Positions 43,591-53,347 are shown, counted from the first letter of the stretch. The stretch: DNA of 64,000 bases from Paenibacillaceae bacterium (GCA_004134985.1 REGQ01000009.1:124001-188000); one strand, 5' to 3'. Notes: generated from the sequence alone by a model not told the origin. Numbers and translations: made by a program.

Positions 43591-46500
43591 GTGTTGAGGG
43601 GAAAACGCCTGTTAATCATCTGTGTTATTGTACCGGTCATGCTCGCAGCGGTTGCACTGGCTGCGCTAATATCTGCCGACTCGTCATGGGATAACGGAAG
43701 CCGTGAAGCGGTACTGGGAAAGCTGTCATTGACTGCGAGCGACCTCGAACTCGAAGATGGAATCAAGTTGAATGGCCAGTGGGAATTTTACAACGGACAG
43801 CTGCTGGAACCGCAGGATTTCGCTCGCGGCGCTGTGGATCAAGGCAGTTACATAGAGGTGCCGAGCAGTTGGGAAGGGGCTGTCATTGACGGGGAAACGT
43901 TGACCAACAGAGGGTATGCAACCTATCGCCTCACTGTCCAATTACCCCCGCAGTCGCCTGCGCTTGGGCTTGAAACCCGGATGGTTACCTCCGCTCATCG
44001 GCTGTGGATCAATGGGGAACTGACTGCCGAGAACGGTATTGTCGGAACAAGCAGGGACGAGGCGACCCCTTTGGTTGTGCCGAGACTCGTACGGCTGGAT
44101 TCGACAGCGGGCGAGGTGGAAATCGTCATGCAAGTGTCCAATTTTACACAGCGCAAGGCGGGGGTGCTTGCTCCGGCAGTCATTGGGGATTATAACGGGC
44201 TGGAACGGCAAATGAAGCAAAAGCTCGTGACGGAAAGCATACTGAGCGGCTGTATCGTCATCATGGGACTGTACCACATGGTGTTATTTTTGCTGCTGCG
44301 CAGAAACTCTGAATCGCTGCTGTTTGGTTTGATCTGTATTTTGCTCGCAATGAAAAACAGTTCACATGGCGAAATGTCGCTGGCGGTATTTTTTCAACAT
44401 ATAACAGACAATGTGCTGATTAAAGTGGAATACATCGGATTTTTGGGAAGTACACCGATGTTTGTCCTGTTTATCTGCTACAGCTTCCCCGGGCAAATGC
44501 CACGTTGGTTATGCAGATTGCTATGGATTCCGGGCGTATTGTTTACGCTGTTTATTTTGGTTTCTCCCGTATATGTATTTACTGAATTAGCGGTGTTTTT
44601 TCAAATTTATGCTGTCATTACAGGTGTCATATTGCTTCAGTATATTTTCAGGGCTGCAATCAAGGGGAGGGCAGGCGGCAGGCTGATGGCAATGGGGGCT
44701 ATCGTTTTTTTTATTACCGTCGTCAATGATATTTTGCGCAGCAACGGGACGGTTAAGACGGGTATTTACTTCCCATACGGCCTGTTGTTCCTCATTATTT
44801 GCCTGTCGATCATTCTCTCGATGAAGTTCTCCCGCGCGTTCAAAACGATTGAGCGCTTGTCTGCACGCCTGCTCGATCTTGACAAGGTGAAGGATGAATT
44901 TTTGGCCAATACCTCGCATGAGCTTCGCACGCCGCTTAATGGAATGGTTGGGCTTGCCCAATCGCTGCTTTACAATGCCAAAGATAAATTGGACGCTTCC
45001 CAGGTTCTTCACCTGAATATGATCATATCCAGCGGCCAGCGCATGGCTTATTTGATTAATGACATTCTGGACTATTCCCGTTTGGCCAACAATGATATTC
45101 GCCTGAATATGGTCAGTGTTGATCTGCATCAGCTTGTGCAAGTGGTGCTTACGATCGTCAAGCCGCTAACCGAGGGGCGGGATTTGCTGATGAGCAATGA
45201 AGTTCCGCCTGATTTCCCTGCTATTGAGGCAGATGAGAACAGGCTGCAGCAAATTATTTTCAACCTGATCGGCAATGCGATCAAATATACGCCGGCAGGA
45301 AAAGTAATCATCGGTGCGGTACAGCGGAATGAAGTTGTTGAAATCTATGTGATGGATACCGGAATTGGCATACCGGAAAGTGAATACGAGACGATTTTTA
45401 AACCGTTTGAACAGTTTGGCGATCAGAATGAAACAGGCTCAGGACTCGGACTGAAAATTACGAAGCAGCTTGTCGAGCTTCATAAGGGGAACATTACGCT
45501 GCATTCTCAGGTGGGCGTTGGTTCGCGATTCAGCTTCACCATACCGAAGCATGCAATACAAAGACAACACCAAACACAGCCTAAACTGGCTGCGCGCAAT
45601 GCAGTGAAAGAAGTGATTGCTTACGGAAAGGATGAAATCGCCGCAGGTAATGATGCGGTCGCACGGCAGGCAGCCAACCATTCTGGAGACAACCCTCCGG
45701 CCAAACCTTACCGTCTGCTTGTGGTTGATGATGAACCGGTCAATTTGCAGGTGGTGATCCAGCAGCTGTCCTCATTGCATTGTATTGTCGATACAGCTGC
45801 AAGCGGCGAGCAGGTGGCCGCTCGGGTCAAAGATCTGCAGCAATATGACCTGGTCATTGCGGATTTAATGATGACTGGGATGTCAGGATATGAATTATGC
45901 CAGTTGATCAGACGCAGCTATACGCTCTATGATTTGCCGATTCTGATCATGACCGCGAGCAACAGGGAAGACACCCTTGTAGCGGGTTTCAACGCAGGGG
46001 CCAATGATTACATCTCAAAGCCATTTGGGCGAAATGAATTGTTCAGCCGTGTCCGTACGCTCATTCTGCTGAAGCGTGCGGTTCAGGAGGTCAGCCTGAA
46101 TGCAGACGAGCTTGCAAGTTTGAATTCGCAGCTCACGGAGCTTAACGCCAGCCTCGAGCGACGTATTCAGGAACGCACTGTGGAACTCGGACAGACCAAC
46201 GAAGTGCTGGAACATCGCAACAAAGAGCTGCACCGGCTTGAACTGGCCCGAAGGCGGTTGCTCAGCGATGTCTCCCATGAGCTGCGCACGCCGATGACAG
46301 CGATCCAAGGTTATGTAGAAGCGATTGTCTCCGGGCTTGTGGACGATGAAAAACTTAAAAAAAGATATTTGCAAATGGTTCTGTCCAAAGCGCTTGGCCT
46401 GAACCGGCTCATTCAGGATCTGTTTGAATTGTCCAGGCTGGAATCGCGGCGCACAGAAATGGTGTTCGAAATTACGCCGTTGGATAAGCTGGTTGCGTAC

Positions 46501-46974
46501 ATCAAGGAGAAATTCATGCTTGATACACTGCAGGCCGGTTTGAAATATCATTTTCATGTGTCGTTCGATGTCCGGTTGCTTCCGGTCTATCAGGTTATTA
46601 TTGATCTGGACAGAATTAATCAGGTGCTGACGAATCTGGTGTTCAATGCGATTCAGCACACAGCGCCTGGCGGAGAAATTCGAATTTCATGCGATATTGT
46701 GGAAAAAGACATCAGTGATGAGTCCGAGGGTGAATTTGTCATTCATGTTCAAGATACGGGGAGCGGCATCCATCAGGATTCCCTTCCGCTGGTGTTTGAC
46801 CGCTTTTACCGTGAACCCAATAAGGAGCAAGCTTCCGGCCATCAAGGCAGCGGGATTGGTCTGGCCATTGCCAAAGAGATCGTTCAATACCATGATGGTC
46901 TGATTGAAGTGACAAGCGTCGTAGGACAAGGAAGCACCTTCTCGTTTACGCTGCCTTTATATAAGTTTGATTAA
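43591..46974 (+). CDS. Hybrid sensor kinase with two kinase cores and a receiver (7TMR-DISM)
   Basis: The ~1127-residue protein has, in order: a membrane anchor (about 7-28), an extracellular jelly-roll-like DISM domain (45-205; LNGQWEFYNGQL ... RLWINGEL), a seven-helix region (215-415), HisKA with H443 (NTSHELRTP), an ATPase with DTGIGIP and GSGLGLKI, a receiver with D758 (LVIADLMMTGMSG), a coiled coil (835-885), a second HisKA with H896 (DVSHELRTP) and a second ATPase (GSGIGLAIAK). GTG 43591 follows GGAGGT; TTG 43594 and ATG 43579 are alternatives. It closes the NHLP cluster. No separate regulator is adjacent, so the OmpR-type protein at 26550 is a candidate partner. Confidence 0.9.
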   Translation: MLRGKRLLIICVIVPVMLAAVALAALISADSSWDNGSREAVLGKLSLTASDLELEDGIKLNGQWEFYNGQLLEPQDFARGAVDQGSYIEVPSSWEGAVIDGETLTNRGYATYRLTVQLPPQSPALGLETRMVTSAHRLWINGELTAENGIVGTSRDEATPLVVPRLVRLDSTAGEVEIVMQVSNFTQRKAGVLAPAVIGDYNGLERQMKQKLVTESILSGCIVIMGLYHMVLFLLLRRNSESLLFGLICILLAMKNSSHGEMSLAVFFQHITDNVLIKVEYIGFLGSTPMFVLFICYSFPGQMPRWLCRLLWIPGVLFTLFILVSPVYVFTELAVFFQIYAVITGVILLQYIFRAAIKGRAGGRLMAMGAIVFFITVVNDILRSNGTVKTGIYFPYGLLFLIICLSIILSMKFSRAFKTIERLSARLLDLDKVKDEFLANTSHELRTPLNGMVGLAQSLLYNAKDKLDASQVLHLNMIISSGQRMAYLINDILDYSRLANNDIRLNMVSVDLHQLVQVVLTIVKPLTEGRDLLMSNEVPPDFPAIEADENRLQQIIFNLIGNAIKYTPAGKVIIGAVQRNEVVEIYVMDTGIGIPESEYETIFKPFEQFGDQNETGSGLGLKITKQLVELHKGNITLHSQVGVGSRFSFTIPKHAIQRQHQTQPKLAARNAVKEVIAYGKDEIAAGNDAVARQAANHSGDNPPAKPYRLLVVDDEPVNLQVVIQQLSSLHCIVDTAASGEQVAARVKDLQQYDLVIADLMMTGMSGYELCQLIRRSYTLYDLPILIMTASNREDTLVAGFNAGANDYISKPFGRNELFSRVRTLILLKRAVQEVSLNADELASLNSQLTELNASLERRIQERTVELGQTNEVLEHRNKELHRLELARRRLLSDVSHELRTPMTAIQGYVEAIVSGLVDDEKLKKRYLQMVLSKALGLNRLIQDLFELSRLESRRTEMVFEITPLDKLVAYIKEKFMLDTLQAGLKYHFHVSFDVRLLPVYQVIIDLDRINQVLTNLVFNAIQHTAPGGEIRISCDIVEKDISDESEGEFVIHVQDTGSGIHQDSLPLVFDRFYREPNKEQASGHQGSGIGLAIAKEIVQYHDGLIEVTSVVGQGSTFSFTLPLYKFD

Positions 46975-47098
46975 GGGGAATGAGCTGGTGCAGTACCTTG
47001 GATTAGAGGCTCGAACGTACGTTTGTGCTATTTCATTCACTTTATGTTATGATAGTTATATTATTATGATAACTAAAATGACATAAGGGGTGGGTGTA

Positions 47099-47821
47099 TT
47101 GAATATTTTGCTGCTCAAACATTATGATTTTGATGATATCGGTGCCTTCAGCGAGTGGGCAGCGCTTTATCATCATCGCTTAATTGTCCGCGACCCTGCT
47201 GCCGGGCTTGAACTTGAACTGCTTGCATCCATTGATTCACTTATTATATTGGGTGGGCCGATGAGCGTTTATCAAGAGGAACGCTATCCTTGGCTGAAGG
47301 AAGAAAAACGGTTTGTTCTGGAAGCTGTCCAGCGCAAGAAGCGCGTTCTCGGCATTTGTCTTGGCGCGCAATTGCTGGCGGAAGTGTTGGGGGGCAAGGT
47401 TTATCGACATCTGCATAAAGAGATCGGCTGGCATCGGATTGAACGGACGGGGGAGTCGCATCCGTTTTTGGCTGATTTGCCGGATGTTTTTTATTCTTTT
47501 CAGTGGCATGAAGATGTGTTCGATTTGCCGCCTGGGGCCACGTGGTTGGCATATTCGACGGCCTGCAGCAACCAGGCTTTTTCATACGGGGAGCATGTCG
47601 TTGGGCTGCAATTTCATTTGGAAGCGACGCCTGAGTGTATCGAATTAATGCTCCATCATTGGCGGTCAGCGTTGGTTACCGGGGAATTTATACAACCGGC
47701 TGAGCAAATTCGCAGCGAATTGGGCCGCAGCGTTGAATCTTTCCGCATGCTGCACCGTATTCTGGATTTGCTGCATGAGCGGGAACTGAGCGGCGAGGCG
47801 CGAAGCGAATGCGCGGGGTAG
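47099..47821 (+). CDS. Class I glutamine amidotransferase-like protein
   Basis: The 240-residue protein has the GATase fold with LIILGGPMSVYQEERYPWL, nucleophile C87 in LGICLGAQLLAEVLGG and the His/Glu pair in VGLQFHLEATPE. It resembles stand-alone GMP-synthase-like amidotransferases (including gamma-glutamyl hydrolase types). Acceptor unknown. TTG 47099 is chosen from the AAGGGG site; GTG 47090 overlaps that site. Inverted arms TAGTTAT/ATAACTA just upstream (about 47055-47077) might be an operator. Monocistronic. Confidence 0.87.
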   Translation: MNILLLKHYDFDDIGAFSEWAALYHHRLIVRDPAAGLELELLASIDSLIILGGPMSVYQEERYPWLKEEKRFVLEAVQRKKRVLGICLGAQLLAEVLGGKVYRHLHKEIGWHRIERTGESHPFLADLPDVFYSFQWHEDVFDLPPGATWLAYSTACSNQAFSYGEHVVGLQFHLEATPECIELMLHHWRSALVTGEFIQPAEQIRSELGRSVESFRMLHRILDLLHERELSGEARSECAG

Positions 47822-47991
47822 CCTAACTTAATTTACCTAGAAAATTGTTGCCAAAACCGAACTCATGAAATATACTATTGTAAAATTATGTAACGGCGTG
47901 AAGCACATGCCGCTTTGATTACGTGGAATCTCTTGCGATTCCGGATCAAAGCGGCATTTTTGATTTTTCAGATCGAAAGGAGGGAGTATTA

Positions 47992-48648
47992 ATGAGTGGT
48001 TTTGAGACGAAGGTGAAGCAATGGCTTCACGATCAACTTGCTGTAGAAAAAAATCCGAGAAGACGCGAAATACTCCAAAAGGAAATTGGACACGGCACGA
48101 AAGCGTTTTTGAGAACGATTTGGTATCCTGCTGTAGGTAACTTTAATCATTTATATGCGGAATGGGAAGTTCGGGATTATGGCAACCGATGTCGTTATCT
48201 GGATCTTGCCTATATGCCCGGTAAAGCCAAAGGCTGCATCGAAATCCACGGTTACCGATCTCACGCCAGAGATATTGAATCATGGAGGTTCAAGGATTTG
48301 TGCAAGAAACAAGCGTACCTCGTATTGGACGATTGGCTGTTCCTACCTGTTGCGTACTTGTCGATCGAGGAAGAACCGGAGGTTATCAAGCAGATGGCTC
48401 TGTCCTTTGTCGGTAAGTTTGTGTCCATGTCAACCAATCATTCGCTCAGTTGGATTGAAGCAGAGACTTTGCGGTTTGCGCGTGGCGTCATTCGACCTTT
48501 TCGCTCCGATGAACTTGCCTTGCACCTGAATCGATCCACTAGACAGACGAGACGTATTTTAGACAAGCTTGTGGAAATGAATGTTTTAATTGTCCACAAT
48601 GGACAGCAGCGTTACCGTACCTATCAAGTGGTCATTCATGACCGTTAG
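47992..48648 (+). CDS. Winged-helix protein with nuclease-like N-terminal domain
   Basis: The 218-residue protein has an N-terminal domain (about 30-150) with RYLDLAYMPGKAKGCIEIHG followed by a His and an amphipathic helix then LVLDDWLFLPVAY. The D...ExH order resembles PD-(D/E)XK/DUF559-like folds. The C-terminal ~60 residues form a winged helix (RSDELALHLNRSTRQTRRIL ... LVEMNVLIV). Annotated relatives are usually just 'transcriptional regulator'. AAAGGAGGGAG precedes the ATG. Four palindromes start within its last codons and follow downstream. Nuclease activity is inference. Confidence 0.7.
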   Translation: MSGFETKVKQWLHDQLAVEKNPRRREILQKEIGHGTKAFLRTIWYPAVGNFNHLYAEWEVRDYGNRCRYLDLAYMPGKAKGCIEIHGYRSHARDIESWRFKDLCKKQAYLVLDDWLFLPVAYLSIEEEPEVIKQMALSFVGKFVSMSTNHSLSWIEAETLRFARGVIRPFRSDELALHLNRSTRQTRRILDKLVEMNVLIVHNGQQRYRTYQVVIHDR

Positions 48649-48813
48649 AGCAAAAATAAAGTAAATTCACTGTATTTATGGACACTAATGACCATTAGAA
48701 GAAAACTTCACGTTTTTTCTTGACAATTCCCTCTCTTATGGACACTAATGTCCATAAGAGAGCCAGAATTTCGAATAATCGACGCTAACGGTCACTAATG
48801 TCCGAATGATTAG
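48630..48813. repeat. Cluster of four related palindromes
   Basis: GGTCATTCATGACC at 48630-48643 overlaps the stop of the preceding gene. ATGGACACTAATGACCAT lies at 48678-48695. A perfect 14-bp stem, CTCTCTTATGGACA/TGTCCATAAGAGAG with loop CTAA, lies at 48731-48762. GGTCACTAATGTCC is near 48790-48803. The last three share the core CACTAATG at 48683, 48743 and 48793 (spacings 60 and 50). They could be operators, transcript hairpins or terminators. Confidence 0.7.
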
Positions 48814-48949
48814 GTACAACAATCACATTCAGACGCCGTCGGGATTATTGGACTAAAACTACTTTCCAGCGATCAGAAATAGTTCATCTTCGTATTTCTG
48901 AACTTGCGCAAAGTAAATATGGTTTTATATCAAGCAGCCTGACGGGTCG

Positions 48950-48976
48950 GCAGCCGTTCGTTAGCGGAACGGCTGC
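48950..48976. terminator. Hairpin in the region before cysJ
   Basis: GCAGCCGTTC/GAACGGCTGC with a seven-base loop; no T-run. Confidence 0.45.
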
Positions 48977-49036
48977 ACACACGCTCTGTTTTGCTGCAAC
49001 GCTGCACTGGCGCGTCACCTACCACTCCGGCAACTA

Positions 49037-49088
49037 TTGCCAAAAAAGGGTTTTCGATATACACTATAGATAGTGATAATCATTATCA
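49037..49088 (+). promoter_or_regulatory. Fur-controlled promoter of a short transcript
   Basis: TTGCCA (49037-49042) and TACACT (49060-49065) are 17 bases apart; a perfect Fur box TGATAATCATTATCA (49074-49088) covers the start of transcription near 49072. Confidence 0.7.
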
Positions 49089-49255
49089 TAATAGTGCAAA
49101 CAGGAAAATGGCCTGCAATGACATCGCTCATAGCGATTTATATGGGGTTTTGGAGATTTTTTTAAAAAAACAACTATCATTTTTTCTAATATCATTCATC
49201 ATTTTTTATAATGAAATAGCAGAAATCAGGGCTAATTACCCTGATTTCTTTGCGT
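49072..49255 (+). ncRNA. Candidate iron-responsive small RNA
   Basis: The transcript would run from the Fur-controlled start (~49072) to a hairpin with a perfect 11-bp stem (AGAAATCAGGG/CCCTGATTTCT, 49221-49249), about 180 bases. An inner small stem ATCGCT/AGCGAT lies near 49123-49137. One frame is open (ATG near 49108), but its product is low-complexity hydrophobic and runs through the hairpin. An iron-sparing sRNA like FsrA, or a leaky leader of cysJ, are the alternatives. No homologue was recognised. Confidence 0.4.
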
Positions 49256-49314
49256 TTGTGTTAATATTAGGGAAAAATAGGGAGATGGACCGATTCCTGT
49301 CGGGGTCCTGTGCA

Positions 49315-49344
49315 TTGCCGGATTTTACAATGCTAGGTTATAAT
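49315..49344 (+). promoter_or_regulatory. Promoter of cysJI
   Basis: TTGCCG (-35) and TATAAT (-10, 49339-49344) with an 18-base spacer. No S-box riboswitch was recognised. Confidence 0.6.
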
Positions 49345-49408
49345 AAGTAATTATTTAGTCTGGTTAATCAAACGAACGATGAATTCATGACTATGAGAGG
49401 TGTTATTG

Positions 49409-51286
49409 TTGCAACTTCAGGTATCGAACAGTCCTTTTAATCAGGAGCAAGCGGATTTACTCAATCAACTCATTCCTACTTTATCCGAATCGCAGCGTAC
49501 ATGGCTGACCGGCTATTTGTTCGCTTTGCCGGCAGCGGGAGCTGTCGCGGTTCAACTGCAGACCAGCGCTCCTGCGCCAACCGCAGTGGCGCCAACTGCA
49601 CAAGCTGCAGAGCAAGTCATTGCTGCTGCAAGCCAGCCGTCTGTTTCCAAGGACGTTACCGTGCTATTTGGTTCCCAAACCGGAAACTGTCAGAGACTGG
49701 CTGGCAAATTGTCAGGCGTGCTGGAAGCCCAGGGCTTTCATGTCAGTCTAACTGCCATGAACACCTTCAAAACGAATTCACTCAAAAAAGTGGAGAACCT
49801 ACTGATCGTGGTAAGTACCCACGGTGAGGGAGAACCGCCGGATACGGCCAAGTCGTTCCATGAGTTCTTATACAGCAAGCGTGCTCCGAAGCTCGAAGGC
49901 TTGCAGTTTTCAGTGCTGGCGCTTGGCGATACGTCCTATGAGTTTTACTGCCAGACTGGCAAGGACTTCGACCAGCGGCTGGAAGAGCTGGGCGGAACAA
50001 GGTTGACGCCGCGTGTTGACTGCGACCTTGATTTCGATGAGCCGGCTGCCGAATGGTTTGACCAAGTGACCAATGCGCTGTCCTCCCGTGTGAACGCAAC
50101 GACTGCTGCGGTGACATTGGTGCAGGAGACAGGCAACCTTACCGAAACGAATGAATCGACCTATTCGCGCACGAATCCGTTTGAAGCGGAAGTGCTTGAA
50201 AATATTAATTTGAATGGCCGCGGATCGGACCGGGAGACAAGACATCTGGAAATTTCATTGGAAGGTTCCGATCTGCAGTATGAACCGGGGGATAGTGTCG
50301 GCATTTACCCTGAAAACCACCCGCAACTGGTAGACAGCATTATCGCCGAACTGGGCTGGAATGCGGATGAACTCGTGCCGATCAACAAGAAGGGCGAGGA
50401 ACGGTCCTTGCGTGAAGCACTGCAGCGTCATTATGAAATTACTGTGCTGACCAAGCCTTTCATGGAGCAAGCGGCTAAATTGATCCCGAACAGCGCCCTT
50501 CAGCAACTGGTCGAGGCGGGACGCCAGCAGGAGCTTAAAGATTATATCAATGGACGGGATTTGCTCGACCTGGTGCGGGATTATGCGCCTTGGAGCGTAC
50601 CGGCTCGGGAATTTGTAACGATCTTGCGCAAGCTGCCGGCACGCTTGTACTCCATTGCGAGCAGTCTTCAAGCGAACTCGGATGAAGTTCATGTCACTAT
50701 CCGGGCCGTTCGTTATGAGACGCATGGACGCGACCGCTACGGCGTATGTTCGGTTCACTGCGCAGAACGGGTTCAGCCGGGCGACAAGCTGCCGATCTTC
50801 ATCCAGCATAATCCGAATTTCAAGCTGCCTGCTAGTTCGGACACGCCGATCATTATGATTGGCCCTGGTACCGGTGTTGCGCCATTCCGCGCGTTCCTGG
50901 AAGAGCGGGACGAGCTTGGTGCAGAAGGCAAATCGTGGCTGTTCTACGGCGATCGTCACTTTGTGACCGATTTCCTGTATCAGACCGATTGGCAGCGCAT
51001 GTTGAAAGACGGCGTGCTGACACGGCTCGATGTTGCCTTCTCCAGAGATACGGATGAGAAGGTCTATGTGCAGCAGCGGCTGCTTGAAAGAAGCAAGGAT
51101 GTTTATGAGTGGCTTAAGGAAGGCGCCCATGTGTATGTGTGCGGCGATGAGAAACATATGGCGCATGATGTTCATAACGCGTTGATCACCATTGTTGAAA
51201 AAGAGGGCGGTTTGAGCCCGGAAGATGCGACAGCTTATGTAGACAATCTGATGCAGCAGCAGCGTTATCAGCGTGATGTGTACTAA
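49409..51286 (+). CDS. cysJ: Sulfite reductase (NADPH) flavoprotein subunit
   Basis: The ~625-residue protein has a flavodoxin domain (about 90-230; [49 protein letters not shown]), an FAD-binding linker domain ([19 protein letters not shown]) and an NADPH domain ([31 protein letters not shown]). It passes electrons from NADPH to CysI for sulfite reduction to sulfide. TTG 49409 is eight bases after GAGAGG; GTG 49400 overlaps that site. It forms an operon with cysI, 44 bases downstream. Confidence 0.93.
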   Translation: MQLQVSNSPFNQEQADLLNQLIPTLSESQRTWLTGYLFALPAAGAVAVQLQTSAPAPTAVAPTAQAAEQVIAAASQPSVSKDVTVLFGSQTGNCQRLAGKLSGVLEAQGFHVSLTAMNTFKTNSLKKVENLLIVVSTHGEGEPPDTAKSFHEFLYSKRAPKLEGLQFSVLALGDTSYEFYCQTGKDFDQRLEELGGTRLTPRVDCDLDFDEPAAEWFDQVTNALSSRVNATTAAVTLVQETGNLTETNESTYSRTNPFEAEVLENINLNGRGSDRETRHLEISLEGSDLQYEPGDSVGIYPENHPQLVDSIIAELGWNADELVPINKKGEERSLREALQRHYEITVLTKPFMEQAAKLIPNSALQQLVEAGRQQELKDYINGRDLLDLVRDYAPWSVPAREFVTILRKLPARLYSIASSLQANSDEVHVTIRAVRYETHGRDRYGVCSVHCAERVQPGDKLPIFIQHNPNFKLPASSDTPIIMIGPGTGVAPFRAFLEERDELGAEGKSWLFYGDRHFVTDFLYQTDWQRMLKDGVLTRLDVAFSRDTDEKVYVQQRLLERSKDVYEWLKEGAHVYVCGDEKHMAHDVHNALITIVEKEGGLSPEDATAYVDNLMQQQRYQRDVY

Positions 51287-51330
51287 TTCAGGCGATTCGT
51301 TGGCGAAGTGAACAAGGGAGAGTGGAAGAA

Positions 51331-53052
51331 ATGGCAAACGATCAATTGGTGAAGCCTATTGGCGGGCCGCCAAGCGAGGTTGAACACATTAAGCGTGAAA
51401 GCCAGTATTTGCGCGGGGCGCTTACAGAGACAATCAGAAACCCGATTACAGGCGGATTGCCTGAAGATGACAACCGGCTGCTGAAATTCCATGGCAGTTA
51501 CATGCAGGATGACAGAGATCTGCGCAATGAGCGGGAAAAGCAAAAGCTTGAGCCGGCTTACCAGTTCATGATCCGCGTCGTATTGCCCGGCGGGGTTGCG
51601 AAGCCGGAGCAGTGGCTGGCGATGGACAGCCTGGCACACTCGCATGGCAACGGAACACTGCGTCTGACGACACGGCAGACGTTTCAGATGCATGGCATTT
51701 TGAAGTGGAACCTTAAGTCCACACTGCAAAACATTAACAACGCGCTGATGACGACGCTGGCGGCGTGCGGGGACGTCAACCGGAACGTGATGAGCTGTTC
51801 GAACCCTGATCAGTCGGACATTCATAGCGAGGTGCATCAATGGGCTCGTACGGTCAATGATCATTTGGCGCCGCGCACACCGGCTTATCATGAAATTTGG
51901 CTGGATGGCGAAAAGGTGATCGATGGCCTGGAGAACAAGGAAGTCGAGCCGATCTACGGACCGGTATACTTGCCGCGGAAGTTCAAAATCGGCTTTGCTG
52001 TACCGCCGGAAAATGATGTTGATGTATTTTCACAGGATATCGGCTATATCGCCGTCGTTGAAAATGGCAAACTGATCGGGTTCAATGTTTCTGTTGGCGG
52101 AGGCATGGGCATGACTCATGGGGATACGGCAACCTACCCGCAGCTTGGCAAAGTGATCGGTTTCTGCACGCCGGATAAAGTGGCGGATGTTGCGGAGAAA
52201 ACCGTGACGATCCAGCGCGATTACGGCAATCGTTCAGTTCGTAAAAATGCGCGTTTCAAATATACGATTGACCGCCACGGTATCGAGTGGTTTGTAGAAG
52301 AACTGCACAAGCGTCTCGGCTGGGAATTGGAACCGGTACGGGAATACAAGTTCACGTACACCGGCGACCGTTATGGCTGGGTCAAAGGCAAAAACGGCAA
52401 ATGGCATCTGACGCTGTACATTCAGAGCGGACGAATTCAGGATACGGAAGATTACAAGCTGATGACTGGTCTGCGGGAAATTGCCAAAGTGCATACCGGG
52501 GAATTCCGGCTGACAGCCAATCAAAACCTGATTATTGCCAACATTACGAGCCATAAGAAACGTAAAATTACGGAACTGGTCGAGCAGTACGGCCTGACGG
52601 ACGGCACCCAGCATTCGGCGCTGCGCCGTAGCTCCCTATCTTGTGTCTCTCTGCCAACCTGTGGTCTGGCAATGGCAGAGGCGGAGCGTTACTTGCCATC
52701 GTTGATCGACAAGTTGGATGTCATTGTTGACAAGGCGGGCTTGCGTGAGAAGGAAATCAATATCCGCATGACCGGCTGCCCAAATGGCTGCGCGCGGCCA
52801 GCGCTTGGCGAGATCGCCTTCATCGGCAAATCACCAGGCAAATACAATATGTATATGGGTGCTGGCTTTGCAGGCGACCGCTTGAGCAAGCTGTATCGCG
52901 AGAACATCGACGAGAACGAAATTATCAGCACGCTGGAGCCGATTTTTCAAGCCTATGCGAAAGAGCGCCAGCCGGAAGAGCATTTCGGCGACTATGTTAT
53001 TCGCGCAGGTTATGTTAAAGCGGTGCAATGCGGGATGGATTTCCACGACTGA
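51331..53052 (+). CDS. cysI: Sulfite reductase hemoprotein subunit
   Basis: The 573-residue protein has duplicated ferredoxin-like/siroheme domains, with [13 protein letters not shown] near 110 and cluster ligands in [13 protein letters not shown] and [10 protein letters not shown] (the Cys-x5-Cys and Cys-x3-Cys pairs holding the [4Fe-4S] and siroheme). It reduces sulfite by six electrons to sulfide. ATG 51331 is used (GGGAGAG upstream). The stop codon TGA at 53050-53052 is the first of many in-frame TGAs in a 9-bp repeat array. Confidence 0.94.
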   Translation: MANDQLVKPIGGPPSEVEHIKRESQYLRGALTETIRNPITGGLPEDDNRLLKFHGSYMQDDRDLRNEREKQKLEPAYQFMIRVVLPGGVAKPEQWLAMDSLAHSHGNGTLRLTTRQTFQMHGILKWNLKSTLQNINNALMTTLAACGDVNRNVMSCSNPDQSDIHSEVHQWARTVNDHLAPRTPAYHEIWLDGEKVIDGLENKEVEPIYGPVYLPRKFKIGFAVPPENDVDVFSQDIGYIAVVENGKLIGFNVSVGGGMGMTHGDTATYPQLGKVIGFCTPDKVADVAEKTVTIQRDYGNRSVRKNARFKYTIDRHGIEWFVEELHKRLGWELEPVREYKFTYTGDRYGWVKGKNGKWHLTLYIQSGRIQDTEDYKLMTGLREIAKVHTGEFRLTANQNLIIANITSHKKRKITELVEQYGLTDGTQHSALRRSSLSCVSLPTCGLAMAEAERYLPSLIDKLDVIVDKAGLREKEINIRMTGCPNGCARPALGEIAFIGKSPGKYNMYMGAGFAGDRLSKLYRENIDENEIISTLEPIFQAYAKERQPEEHFGDYVIRAGYVKAVQCGMDFHD

Positions 53053-53172
53053 TACGACTGACATGACTGATAGGACTGATACGACTGACATGACTGATAC
53101 GGCTGATAAGACTGATAAGACTGATAAGACTGATAAGACTGATAAGACTGATAAGACTGATAAGACTGACAG
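53047..53172 (+). repeat. 9-bp tandem repeat array at the cysI stop codon
   Basis: Fourteen consecutive 9-bp units: GACTGATAC GACTGACAT, then related units, ending in a homogeneous run of GACTGATAA. The first three units are repeated as units 4-6, giving a 27-bp higher-order period. In the cysI frame each unit reads GAC TGA, so every copy contains a stop codon. It probably grew by slippage from the gene's own end. Confidence 0.92.
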
Positions 53173-53347
53173 GCTAGATTCGTGCTGGTGATGCCGGTGA
53201 CGCTGATGATGCTGATGGTGCAGGTGACTGCGTAGCTGAGGAACTTGTCAGACATTGGAGACTGGGCAGTTTGTGGCATCACGGGTAGAGCGCGCTGGAG
53301 TCAATTTGGGCCTGAGCGGCCGATTGAAAATCAGCAAACAACAAGAG
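53173..53347. other. Spacer between the repeat array and the cysJI terminator
   Basis: GC-moderate sequence with short TGATGCTGATG-like runs that look like further decay of the repeat. No gene with a credible start seen. Confidence 0.4.

Noticed and set aside
48630-48813. CRISPR-like array
   Set aside because: Units are few, imperfect and irregularly spaced (60 and 50), and no cas genes are present.
48991-49350. Open frame of 119 codons before cysJ
   Set aside because: It spans a promoter, a Fur box, a hairpin and the cysJ promoter; its composition is low-complexity and no Shine-Dalgarno fits.
53010-53282. YQSYQS- and TDKTDK-type repeat proteins
   Set aside because: They arise from reading the 9-bp array at the cysI stop in other frames; no start or ribosome-binding site.
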